DNA of 25,000 nt, taken from positions 16,338,391-16,363,390 of the forward strand of contig CM022668.1 of the NCBI GenBank assembly GCA_012295275.1. The letters are read 5' to 3'. Below are positions 11,106 to 20,830 of this stretch, in pieces. A model generated the notes under the pieces. The model did no database searches and was not told where the DNA came from. It saw nothing but the letters and a program-made list of their open reading frames with translations. The position numbers and the translations under genes were made by a program. Position 1 is the first letter of the stretch. Every line of letters begins with the position of its first letter. Source of the DNA: Chrysomallon squamiferum. Lineage: Eukaryota; Mollusca; Gastropoda; Neomphalida; Peltospiridae.

Positions 11106-11173
11106 GTTTACATGTATACACAATGTACGTGTAAGTATTGTTTACGTGAACACACAATGTACGTGTACGTATT
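11106..11173. repeat. 34-bp tandem duplication
   Basis: Copies at 11106-11139 and 11140-11173 share GTTTAC, an ACACAATGTACGTGTA core and GTATT at the end. Only a few substitutions separate them. Confidence 0.9.
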
Positions 11174-11357
11174 GTTTCTACTTTGTGAAATGAACGCACT
11201 CTGGCCAGCTGTTACAATTGATTTTCAGTTAACCATTGTATACACACAGATTTAAATCTTTAAACACACGCTGTTTTATTGAAGAAAGATGTTTGTACAG
11301 CTTCCAATATTTTTCTCTTTAACACTCAAACACAAAGTGAGAAAAACTTCACTCGCT

Positions 11358-11612
11358 ATGTATGTGTGTGTCTATATGTTATATATGTGTATGTGTGTAT
11401 GTATGTATACATGTATGTATGTATGTATGTATGTATTTATGTACCTATGTATGTATGTATGTGTGTATGTATGTGTGTGTATTTGTATATATATATATAT
11501 ATATATATATCGATCTATTTATCTATCTACCTTCCTCCATATCTATGTACCTATCTATCTGTCATTTCTCTATCTATTTATCTGTCTGTCTCTATCTACG
11601 TGTCTAATTGTT
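11358..11612. repeat. Compound (ATGT)n-(AT)n-(TCTA)n repeat
   Basis: ATGT/GTGT units to about 11482, (AT)n at 11487-11511, then TCTA/TCTG units to about 11605. Overlapping VCMY/YIYI/YLSI frames are artefacts. Confidence 0.96.
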
Positions 11613-11738
11613 TATTTTTATACGTCTCTCTGTCCTATTTATTATTTCTCATAACAGTTTTTCTTCTGTATACTTCTCTTTTTTTGTCAGAATGTTTATC
11701 TGTCTGTCTCTCTATCTTTGCATCGTTCTATTAGCCTA

Positions 11739-12181
<443 letters not shown>

Positions 12182-12535
12182 TAAGTGTCTCTCTTTCTCT
12201 GCACTCAATGCCTGTCTGTTTAACAAACTCTTCTTAATGTTTCCGAATAAGTAGAAACACATCGAAATGCATTTAATATTGATTGAAAATTGTTCTTTTG
12301 TCTACCAGATTTAAACCAGGAAGCAGATACAGAAGTCGATTCGGGAATAAGCTTCAGATTATCAGTAAGTCAGCTAATCTTATGTTATAGTAGACAGTAA
12401 GTGTACTAATCTCATGTTAATCATGAGATTAACTGTCATTTTGTTAACTGATTATAAGTAAATTTTAATACAGACTTATTTGTAAGAAGACATTTGTAAC
12501 GGTGAGGGGAAATGCTGTTTATACTCTATTTTATG
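12182..12535. other. Unique DNA with a duplicated word and a hairpin
   Basis: CAGTAAGTCAGCTAATCTTATGTTA at about 12363-12387 is echoed by CAGTAAGTGTACTAATCTCATGTTA at 12395-12419, and the second copy forms part of a perfect stem (12407-12431). No gene is supported. Confidence 0.5.
12407..12431. repeat. Perfect hairpin, 10-bp stem and 5-nt loop
   Basis: TAATCTCATG (12407-12416), loop TTAAT, CATGAGATTA (12422-12431). No downstream T run marks it as a terminator, and the window is eukaryotic in character. Confidence 0.85.
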
Positions 12536-12549
12536 TACATATCTATGCA

Positions 12550-12680
12550 TGTTTGTGTGTGTGTTTGTGCGTATGTGTGTATTTCAGTATTTGAATATTC
12601 TCTGCCTTATGCACATCTGATGCATGCATATAAATATGTGTGTGTGTGTCTGTGTGTCTGTCTGTATGTATGTATGTTCA
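12550..12680. repeat. Impure TG/ATGT repeats
   Basis: TG-rich runs at 12552-12585 and 12635-12677 with unique spacer between. Confidence 0.85.
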
Positions 12681-13193
12681 GGGATGTATGTATAACACAT
12701 TTGTTTGGGAAAATATGACTTATTAGTTTACACAGAATTCAGTTCAGTTGTTTCACTACGTGAAGTGACAAGTTTATTACGACGTTCTTCATGCTGGCGA
12801 CATCATCAGAGCTGTCATACAACGTGTTTATGTCAGAGTTTTGTTGTAAAATTTTATCATGACATTTACTGTTCTCACTGAAATTTATAATTTCCTTTCT
12901 ACGTCATCAGCGACCACTGCCGCTGCTACTACTATTACTACAACAACCACTCTTAATATGTTACCGTTAGTATTACTATAACTGCTACTACTATTGCAAG
13001 TATTACTAGATCGTTATTACTATTAATGCTACAAGAACTGAATTAAATCATTAGTAATAGTACTCTTATTATTACTGAAAGATTACTACAACTTATAAAA
13101 CTACTAGCGATAGTATTGTACAACTATTTAACTGTTACAGTTCTTTCCTATGCTACTATTACACTTAATCCTCTTCATTCTAATAACACTATG
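12681..13193. other. Unique DNA passing into decayed ACT triplets
   Basis: 12720-12900 is complex unique sequence (GACGTTCTTCATGCTGGCGAC near 12781-12801). From 12915 to about 13110 ACT/TACTA triplets dominate in degenerate form. No gene is supported. Confidence 0.5.
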
Positions 13194-13252
13194 TATGTAT
13201 GTATGTATGTATGTATGTATGTATGTATGTATGTACGATATATCTATCTATC
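13190..13252. repeat. (TATG)n with short (TATC)n
   Basis: About ten TATG units followed by four TATC-type units. Confidence 0.97.
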
Positions 13253-13650
13253 TGTCCATGTACATTTTGTTATAATCCTGTCTGGAGAAAACAAATGCGT
13301 CTGTATGTATTTGTGTAACATACGTTACTGAAACAAAGTGTTAATTAGGTGAACAGTTTATAAACTATATATATAATACAAAAATACAAGTCACATTTAC
13401 CTTACAGGTATATTATCAGGTCACGTTGCACCTGTTAGTGATGTTTTTCTTTCTATTTCATAATTTATCTTGGGTCCTTTATTAGGCCATGTTCCTTACG
13501 GTAGCGAATAACCATTAACAAACGAACATGTAAATATATCAAAAAATAATAATTTATAGAAAGATAAAAAAAAAAAAAATAATAATAAATAATATAAATT
13601 AAAAAGAAAAATTTAAAATTTAAATGAGTAAAAAAAGTCTGTTTACAGAC
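13253..13650. other. AT-rich unique DNA left of the CpG-rich island
   Basis: No repeat except A-rich AATAAT words at 13568-13620. If the minus-strand exon ending at 13655 is real, this is the start of its intron. Confidence 0.4.
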
Positions 13651-13654
13651 TTAC

Positions 13655-13721
13655 CATAGTCTAGCGAGTGATCAGTGATGGGCAGTTGGAACGGGAAATC
13701 CAGCATGGAAATATTTGTCAT
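13655..13721 (-). CDS. Candidate N-terminal coding exon (partial, 22 codons plus 1 nt)
   Basis: Product unknown. On the minus strand an ATG at 13721-13719 opens a frame beginning MTNISMLDFP and ending DHSLDY. It runs directly into a consensus donor (exon ends at 13655, intron starts GTAAGT), leaving one base for a split Gly-type codon. The start has a purine at -3. The same frame is open upstream for about 44 more codons with no stop until a TGA near 13830, so the exon could instead be internal and longer (residues such as EETCQRSLKELF precede the ATG). Upstream ATGs on the minus strand at 14002 and 13797 begin frames that terminate within the island, so if this is a first exon they would be upstream ORFs. 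No domain is visible in so short a piece. No partner exon with matching phase was found to the left, which would require a long intron. Alternatives are a non-coding first exon or chance. Confidence 0.35.
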
Positions 13722-14057
13722 TCCAGGTTGCGAACGGTTTCCTCTACGAGCACACGGACGAGTTGTGAAAAGCTCTTTCAGAGATCGCTGGCATGTTTCC
13801 TCAGCCTCGCCTACTAAAACCGGTCCACGTCACTCTCGGCCTGTGTAGCTGAGTGTCTACTCGACGTTTTGAAAACTGTTGCTAGCCCACGATCGAACGA
13901 ACGCTGTCGTGCTGGAGTCGAGTGATTTCTGCTGTGAGATGCGCGCTGTTCGGCAGCGAGTCTCGCAAATTGAATCAGGCCGAAGCGAGAAAGAAACATC
14001 GCCGAGTGAGAGGCATCAATCAGCCCAGCGAAATCAGAGGGCGTTACTAGAGTGTCT
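13655..14057 (-). promoter_or_regulatory. CpG-rich island; candidate promoter and 5' exon
   Basis: By eye about 30 CpG dinucleotides fall in 400 bp at roughly 50 percent GC, which is more CpG than expected from composition. Flanking DNA is AT-rich and CpG-poor. The island ends on the left, read on the minus strand, in ATG followed by GTAAGT (intron bases 13654 downward), a consensus vertebrate/invertebrate donor. The right edge runs straight into a GATA array. The minus strand contains a TGACGT CRE half-site near 13830. This pattern fits a promoter with first exon of a minus-strand gene. The plus strand also has a 56-codon frame (13678-13848, starting MGSWNGKSS), so direction is not certain. 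Confidence 0.45.
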
Positions 14058-14640
<583 letters not shown>

Positions 14641-14836
14641 TTCTATTTCTGTGAATCATCTATCTTTCAGTCTGATTTTTTTGTGTCTGTTTCCAGGTCT
14701 ATCTATCTTTGTATACATCGGACTGTGCCATTTATTATTTCTCATTATTTTCTTCCGTTTGTTCGTCTGTATTCGTCTCTTCTTTAAATATTTTTTTATC
14801 TGCCTATGTGTTTGACTAATTTTTGTTTTACCTTAT

Positions 14837-14837
<1 letters not shown>
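14641..14837. other. T-rich decayed pyrimidine sequence
   Basis: TCTATC and TTCGT words fade out from the preceding array. Nothing else is seen. Confidence 0.4.
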
Positions 14838-14885
<48 letters not shown>

Positions 14886-14917
14886 TGATGATAATAATAA
14901 TGACAATAATAATAATT
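14838..14917. repeat. (AAT)n microsatellite with GAT interruptions
   Basis: About 25 triplets, AAT with three GATs near 14883. Confidence 0.97.
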
Positions 14918-15210
14918 TTAATCGATAGAAGGACAAGAAACAGCTGATGATCGAATGATGGTTTTTATTATGTGTGAGAGAAAAGAGGGTTTGAATTTTA
15001 ACTGTGTATTCGTCTGTGTGTTTTGCTTCAGAGAACGGGATTAACAAACACACTTCGAAATAAAGCGTATAAAGACAGATTTCCAAGTAAAAAAACCTCA
15101 CATTAGTAATCGATAGGAAGAAAATGTGTGTACTCGAGTGAAAGAGCCAAAGTTTCACGACGGCGTCACGTTGTTGAAGCAGCTGACAGCCGTGTTGTTG
15201 TTGATGTTAA
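14918..15210. other. Unique DNA
   Basis: Complex sequence, including a small CpG cluster near 15158-15194 (TTTCACGACGGCGTCACG). No frame or splice pair is convincing. Confidence 0.4.
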
Positions 15211-15910
15211 TTAATACAAGTTTCCAACGTCTTTTTGTTAAATCTAACGTTACCTAAAACAAGATACCAAGTTTTTATATGACTAGTAACTGACGTTATT
15301 TAAAACAAGTTACCAGCTTTTGATATGACTAATTACTGACGTTATTTAAATCAGGTTACCAAGTTTTGATATGATTAGTTACTGACGTTATTTAAAACAA
15401 GTTACCAAGTTTTGATATGACTAGTTACTGACGTTATTTAAATCAGGTTACCAGCTTTTGATATGACTGGTTACTGACGTTATTTAAAACAAGTTACCAA
15501 GTTTTGATATGATTAGTTACTGACGTTATTTAAAACAAGTTACCAAGTTTTGATATGATTAGTTACTGACGTTATTTTTAAAATGTTACCAAGTTTTCAT
15601 ATGACTAGTTACTGACGTTATTTAAATTAATACAAGTTTCCAACGTCTTTTTGTTAAATCTGACGTTACCTAAAACAAGATACCAAGTTTTTATATGACT
15701 AGTAACTGACGTTATGTAAAACAAGATACCATGTTTTCATATGACTAGTTACTGACGTTTTTTAAAACAAGTTACCAACTTTTGATATGATTACTTACTG
15801 ACGTTATTTTTAAAATGTTACCAAGTTTTTATATGACTAGTTACTGACGTTATTTTAAATAAGTTACCATGTTTTCATATGACTAGTTAGCGACATTACT
15901 TAAACCAGTC
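15211..15910 (+). repeat. 46-bp minisatellite, about 15 copies, with higher-order duplication
   Basis: The TGACGTTA anchor recurs at 15291, 15337, 15383, 15429, 15475, 15521, 15567, 15613, 15661, 15707, 15753, 15799 and 15845, every step 46 bp except one of 48. A variant opens the array (TAACGTTA at 15245) and a decayed one closes it (CGACATTA at 15891). Each unit reads roughly TGACGTTATTTAAAAC, AAGTTACCAAG, TTTTGATATGACTAG, TTAC. A 90-bp segment at 15211-15300, with a divergent TTCCAACGTCTTTTTG unit, recurs at 15627-15716 with two mismatches. A block of nine units was therefore duplicated. Confidence 0.97.
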
Positions 15911-16695
15911 ACAAAGTTTTATTCTGTTCATAACACTTACATTTCTTATCCAGTGACAGCTACTTACAAAATCTCGCACGCTTTTATCGATACATATCAG
16001 TTTCTCTTAATCTTTGGTGACAATATTGATTTATTTGAATTCTCTAGGGGATTCATTAATTATTGAAGACGTTTGCTTCGACGAGGATTTTTGTTTTCTA
16101 AGTAGCAGCGACACTTACTGATAATGTCTGAGTATATCTGATGTTGTAGTAGAAGTGGCAAAATGTATTGTTCAAGTTTTAATGTTAGTAAAACCAGCAT
16201 CAGTATCAGTAACAGTTTTATTGTATCATTAATTGTAGTGGTAGTTGCCTTTCACAATTAGTTGTAATAGTAATATTTTCAGTTTATCATTAGCTACAGC
16301 AGTAGTAATCGCTTTTTGTCATTAGTTGTGGCAGTAGTAGGTTTTTTTTATAATGACCTGTAATAGTAGTTGTAGTAGTAGTAGTAGTATGTACATTTTT
16401 TAATCATTAGGTGCAGTTATCATACGAGTGAAAATAGCAGTCAGAAAACTTTGAAATAAAGTATTAATTTTGAATCTTATTTCTTACTTTTAAATGAAAA
16501 GAATACATTGTTTGAATATCTAGCTACTTTCACAAACTACTACTAGTTGGAACTGCAAAATATAAAACTGTAGAAATTAACATTTGTTGTTTTTATACTG
16601 GTGACATCATTGATAGCAAGTGTCATTTAAATTTAATTAACATTAACATCATCATCATTTTTATTATTTGTGTTTCCTTCGTTCTTTATAGGGTC

Positions 16696-16698
<3 letters not shown>
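15911..16698. other. Unique DNA with decayed AGT triplets
   Basis: From about 16145 to 16400 GTAGTAG/AGTAGTA triplets occur repeatedly in degenerate form (a tidy run at 16368-16390). The phrase TCATTAGxTGTxGTAG recurs with about 60-bp spacing near 16226, 16287 and 16319, hinting at local duplication. No gene. Confidence 0.45.

Positions 16699-16783
<85 letters not shown>
16699..16783. repeat. (CT)n microsatellite
   Basis: Pure 85-bp TC tract followed by a TTCTTTCTTTTTTT tail. Confidence 0.98.
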
Positions 16784-16786
<3 letters not shown>

Positions 16787-16994
16787 TTCTTTTTTTTAAA
16801 CAGATTAATATTTTCTTTTAATATATATTTTAAGATCGAACATTTAAAACCTCTTACTTTTTTCTGAAAAAATGTCTATATGTCTGTATTACATTACTAA
16901 ATAATATATTCTTGTTTCTAAAAACTGAAATTCCCTCGCCAGTGTCTAATGACTGCCTATGACTGATATTGTACAAGTGTTATTTTTAAAGTCT
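16784..16994. other. AT-rich unique DNA
   Basis: No feature supported. Confidence 0.4.
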
Positions 16995-17252
16995 TCTTTC
17001 TTAAAACGTAGTAGTACTCGTGGTAATAGTAGCAGTAGAAGCAGAAAGAGTAGAAATAGTAGTAATACTAGAAGTAGTAGTAATAGTAGTATTTTAACTA
17101 GCAGAAGAAGCAATAGTAATAGTAATAATGAAAGTAATAGTGAAAGCTGTAGCAGTTGGTGTGAAAAGAAACAGCAGCAGCATTTGTAACAGTAGCAGTA
17201 GTAGAAGTAACAGTAGCAGTAGTAGAAGTAGTAGTAGAAGTAGAGGTTTAAT
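16995..17252. repeat. Decayed AGT/AGC/AGA trinucleotide array
   Basis: GTAGTAG, AATAGTAG and GCAGAAG triplets dominate. The 76-residue Ser/Asn/Arg-rich plus frame (16959-17189) is the translation of this triplet field and is not considered a gene. Confidence 0.85.
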
Positions 17253-17398
17253 ACTGGTATTTATTATGAATTATTAGGTGCAATGGTGGTAGTGGTAGGG
17301 ATATTGTTACTTAGTAGTGTGAATGAAGTTGATGTAGTTGTAGTGGTAGTATACCTCGTAAAAGTCGTAGTGGTAACAGATGTCAAAAATCTTAAGAA
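17253..17398. other. GT-rich decayed GTA/GTG triplets
   Basis: GGTGGTAGTGGTAG and TTGTAGTGGTAG words continue the triplet theme. The Val-rich frame here is an artefact. Confidence 0.5.
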
Positions 17399-17565
17399 GA
17401 TCGTCATCCTCATTTGTCACGATCAACATCATCATCATTATTTTATGGTCAAAGTCATCGTTCTCATCATAACCTTTATCACCGTCATCATCATCATCAT
17501 TATCATAATCACTATCACTATCATAATCACTATCACTACCATCATCACATCATCATCATCATTTA
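17399..17565. repeat. (ATC)n-type trinucleotide array
   Basis: CATCATCAT with GTC, ATA and ACT variants; two near-identical CATAATCACTATCACTAT phrases sit at about 17502 and 17520. Confidence 0.93.
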
Positions 17566-17968
17566 TCTAAAACCTCAGGAAGAGTAATATCTGTTGAAAA
17601 CTGCAGTAAAGAAAATGTTCTCATTTCAGTGCAACACGTAGGCGATTGATCTGATGTTCTGACCTGTTTCCTTTAAGTGTGTCGCATGTACACGCACGCA
17701 CGCACGCACGCTAACATACATACGTCTCGTAACTCTGGAGATTGAGATTTTAAAATGATAAAAACTTAGTTAAATATATGCAGATTGCTTAGGAGACACA
17801 AACGAATTTGTAAATGTCATAAATAGATTTAGTTCATAAAGCAATTGTAACAGTTACAAATGATAGTTATGTTGATTTACTTTCTGACGAATAAAAATAA
17901 CTGGGATACGAAATTGTCCGTGAGTTTTCCATGCTATATAAAATTAATATTGAAACGAAATAAATAAA
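17566..17968. other. Unique DNA with a short (GCAC)n run
   Basis: A GCAC repeat of about five units occurs near 17692-17710. The rest is AT-rich unique DNA. Confidence 0.5.
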
Positions 17969-17971
17969 GAA

Positions 17972-18027
17972 AAACACACACACACACATACACACACACA
18001 CATAAACACACGCACGCACACACACAA
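17972..18027. repeat. (CA)n microsatellite, interrupted
   Basis: CA units with CATA, GCAC and CAAA interruptions. Confidence 0.95.
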
Positions 18028-18099
18028 ATAAGTAAAAGTGACTGCAGTATTCTCTTAATGAATTAGGAATAACTTGTTTCACGAAATAAATAAATATGT

Positions 18100-18300
18100 C
18101 GATTTTTCACAATGTGGACCTGAAAGGGAAAAAGTCTGTTGTGTTTAACTCAACGCCGGAGACTCACAGTCACTCCTACAGGTTGATTCCACGAGTACCA
18201 GAGAAGTCTGGCCTCTTTGCTTTATAGATTTCTGCCGATTCTACAAACAGACCTAGTTCCTTTCATAGAAAGAGCAAAACGTAGCGACCAAACAACCAGC
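18100..18300. other. Unique, balanced island
   Basis: Higher GC and complex words (CTCAACGCCGGAGACTCACAG, CCACGAGTACCAGAGAAG). A plus frame of about 21 codons ends near an ACAG/GTTGAT junction that only weakly resembles a donor. On the minus strand a CTATAAAGC TATA-like word lies at 18222-18230. Candidate regulatory DNA at best. Confidence 0.25.
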
Positions 18301-18900
18301 ATAAAACATTAAAAAAGGGATAAAAAAAATGTTAATGATATTTTATCTTAAATAATTAAATACGAAACTAAGGTTTTGTTTCGGATTCTAATTAATAAGT
18401 TTCTACAAGGTATTAAGTACTACAAGAAAATAATTTAAAAAAAATGAAATTAAAATTTTCTCTCCAATGATTTCGCTTTTGTAAATGGAACTGATGAATT
18501 ATTTTTTTTCTGATCGCGTTTTCGTTTTTCTTGTCTCATTATTTCCTTCTTACGTGAATCCATTTATCGAATTAAGAAAAAGCGAGAATAACTTAGTCAT
18601 TCACGTACACAGTAAATTTAAAAACGAAAATTTCGCTTCGTGTTTTAAACATTCCCTAGATATACACTAACACAGATACACGCATGCATGCACGCACAAA
18701 CACATATACACACGGACTACGTCTGATAGGAACTCAAGTCTTTTATTATCGATTAACAAAACAAAGACGTGTTTTTACTCGCGGTCAAGAAACGTTTACT
18801 CAGATTTTCGAAACGAAGAACTGGACACCAGTGAATTAGCAAATAACCCGATAGACTCGTCCAGACATACACATTCTTTACAATTCAACATCTGTAAAAC
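18301..18900. other. AT-rich unique DNA with a short CA stretch
   Basis: A 61-residue plus frame (18485-18670, MELMNYFFSD...) has no recognisable domain and is within chance range. ACACGCATGCATGCACGC alternation and CA words lie at 18666-18714. Confidence 0.4.
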
Positions 18901-19490
18901 TTACAACATAGACACAACAAATAAATAACGTCATACATGAGTAATATCTATACAATCAACAGCATAGTCGTCATATGAGTAATATCTATACAATCAACAG
19001 CATAGACACAACAAATAAATAACATCATACATGAGTACTATCTATACAACTAACAACATAGACACAACAAATAAATAACGTCATACATGAGTAATATCTA
19101 TACAATCAACAGCATAGACACAACAAATAAATAACGTCATACATGAGTAATATTTATACAATCAACAGCATAGACACAACAAATAAATAACGTCATACAT
19201 GAGTAATATTTATACAATCAACAGCATAGACACAACAAATAAATAACGTCATACATGAGTAATGTCTATATAATTAACAGTATAGACACAACAAATAAAT
19301 AACGTCATACATGAGTAATGTCTATACAATTAAAAGTATATATACAACAAATAAATAACGTCATACATGAATAACATCTATATAATTAACAGTATAGACA
19401 CAACAAATAAATAACGTCATACATGAGTAATAGCTATACAATTAACGACGTAGATTTAACAAAAATAAATAACGTCATACATGACATCAT
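18901..19490 (+). repeat. 56-bp minisatellite, about 11 copies
   Basis: The AACGTCATACATGAG anchor recurs with its G at 18930, 19080, 19136, 19192, 19248, 19304, 19360, 19416 and 19474 in 56-bp steps (the last 58). Variants occur at 19024 (AACATCA) and in a shortened unit at about 18970. Each unit reads roughly GACACAACAAATAAATAACG, TCATACATGAGTAAT, ATCTATACAATCAACAGCATA. Copies are very similar, so the array is young or homogenised. Confidence 0.97.
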
Positions 19491-19740
19491 ACCAATCGCG
19501 CATGAAGCAAGTGCTCTATATAACAGCCTGCAGGCGAATCGATGGTTAACAGAGAACACATGTAAAACGAAGCAGATATTCTTCTTCTGCTCACAGATGC
19601 CGTTAACGAAAGATCTAATTTCAACTGTTTGCCGTTCGAGTTGAGTTTAATGGAAAATCGTCCACTTACGTGAAGAAACGTTTCATTCGATTTTCCACGT
19701 CCTTGAGCGACCCCACTGTGTCGTTGATGACATAACTTAT
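19491..19740. other. Unique island between minisatellite and (CT)n tract
   Basis: Complex, less AT-rich sequence. It carries CTCTATATAACAG (TATA-like, about 19512 on plus) and several CpGs. A 73-residue plus frame and an 85-residue minus frame overlap here; neither has a recognised domain. A minus-strand candidate exon lies at 19670-19735. Confidence 0.3.
19670..19735 (-). CDS. Possible 66-bp internal exon (low confidence)
   Basis: On the minus strand an AG acceptor (TGTATAAG, preceded by a T-rich TTTCTGTTTTAATT stretch) precedes 66 bp, followed by GTAAGTGG, a good donor with intron from 19669 downward. One frame is open throughout and reads YVINDTVGSLKD followed by VENRMKRFFT, with a split codon at each end. 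The peptide looks soluble and charged but matches no family I can name. The acceptor is weak (AAG rather than CAG). An alternative AG lies further in, at the ACACAG before TGGGG. A chance occurrence is quite possible. Confidence 0.2.
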
Positions 19741-19812
19741 ACAAATTAAAACAGAAATCGAAATAATTCTATTTTCCGAAACAGGAATGGGGAAAAAAAA
19801 TCTAATAAATAG

Positions 19813-19983
<171 letters not shown>

Positions 19984-19993
19984 ACATATAGAA

Positions 19994-20012
19994 CTATTTT
20001 TAGATCCATTTA
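19994..20012 (+). repeat. 19-bp element shared with 3698-3716
   Basis: Identical 19-mer CTATTTTTAGATCCATTTA, 15 bp after the end of the CT tract; a TCTACA word also precedes it in both places. See 3698-3716. Confidence 0.75.
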
Positions 20013-20040
20013 GGCCTTCGTATTTACTATGCCTTCAATT

Positions 20041-20050
20041 TAATAATATT

Positions 20051-20086
<36 letters not shown>

Positions 20087-20103
20087 TAATAATAATAATA
20101 ATT
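20041..20103. repeat. (AAT)n microsatellite
   Basis: About 20 AAT/ATA triplets with two phase slips. Confidence 0.97.
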
Positions 20104-20323
20104 GTTTTTTGTTGTTGCTGTTGTTTTAAGTAGGATTGTTTTTTTCATAACACTGTTTTCATGAAATGTAGCACTGTTTTGGTATGAATGCCACGCTGTA
20201 TGAAATTATGATCTACACTGATGTCACATATATTTATAATGGATTATTGCAACTTAATTAAAATCCAGAATTGACATACGGCATTAATACTTTTTTTTTC
20301 TCTTTCTTTTTATTTCTTATAAT

Positions 20324-20327
<4 letters not shown>
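20104..20327. other. AT-rich unique DNA
   Basis: GTTGTTGCTGTTG words near 20111, then T-rich sequence before the poly-A tract. No gene. Confidence 0.4.

Positions 20328-20355
<28 letters not shown>
20328..20355. repeat. Poly-A tract, 28 bp
   Basis: Uninterrupted A run preceded by a T/C-rich stretch (20290-20320). No retroposon body is recognisable. Confidence 0.95.
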
Positions 20356-20366
20356 CACATTTCTCC

Positions 20367-20489
20367 TATAAAAGGCGTAATACTAAGATAAGGTAAGGGA
20401 AATAATTCCAGTCCATTTAACGACGTCATTTATTTTGACTAAGTAGCTGGACAACAGCAACAACGTCATTAGCTTTTAGACGCCGAAGG
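20367..20489 (+). promoter_or_regulatory. Possible TATA promoter with short non-coding first exon
   Basis: TATAAAAGG at 20367-20375 matches a strong TATA box. A transcription start about 30 bp downstream would fall near 20395-20400. Downstream the sequence ends an exon-like stretch in CGAAGG followed by GTAAGC (donor G at 20490). No ATG lies between, so any first exon would be non-coding. A GACGTCATTTATTTT CRE-like word lies at 20423-20437. Each signal alone is common by chance; the order and spacing are the only support. Confidence 0.2.
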
Positions 20490-20664
20490 GTAAGCATCTC
20501 TATGAGCAACAACAACAGCTGAAGTTCAGAACAATGTTTCCATAGTTTCAAAATTAGCAAGTGGTTACTATGGAGACAAAAAAATCTACATTTTAATGCT
20601 TCGTCAGTTTGATTGAAATCTTTTTAAAAAATCTAGTGACTTGCGTTAAAGAAACATTAAATAT
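20490..20664. other. Unique DNA
   Basis: Moderately complex sequence with AACAACAACAGCTGAAG words. No repeat and no supported exon. Confidence 0.35.
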
Positions 20665-20830
20665 ATCCACACACACGCACACACACACATACATACTCAC
20701 CTAAACACACATTTACACACACACACAGACAAACATACATATATATATATACACATATATCTACACATACACACATATTTATAAAGACGCATACACACAT
20801 TCACATCTAAACACATACAAATTCGTAAAG
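20665..20830. repeat. (CA)n-rich field with (TA)n core
   Basis: Impure ACACAC, CATACATA and ATATATAT runs. Confidence 0.93.

Noticed and set aside
12407-12431. Intrinsic terminator
   Set aside because: Perfect hairpin, but without a T run and in DNA of eukaryotic character.
13678-13848. Plus-strand 56-codon ATG frame in the CpG-rich island
   Set aside because: Complete small frame with acceptable start context, but this length is expected by chance in GC-balanced DNA, and the splice donor favours the opposite strand. Kept only as a note under the island.
16959-17189. Ser/Asn/Arg-rich protein of 76 residues
   Set aside because: It is the translation of a decayed AGT/AGC/AGA triplet field; no domain or splice context.
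15211-19490. CRISPR-like regular arrays
   Set aside because: The 46- and 56-bp arrays repeat over their whole unit with no unique spacers, so they are minisatellites, not CRISPR.
19487-19744. 85-residue minus frame and 73-residue plus frame in the 19.5-kb island
   Set aside because: They overlap each other, lack recognised domains, and the minus frame reads straight through the GTAAGT donor; only the short exon hypothesis is kept, at low confidence.
20290-20355. Poly-A tract as the tail of a retroposon
   Set aside because: No element body, promoter boxes or target-site duplication could be seen upstream on either strand.
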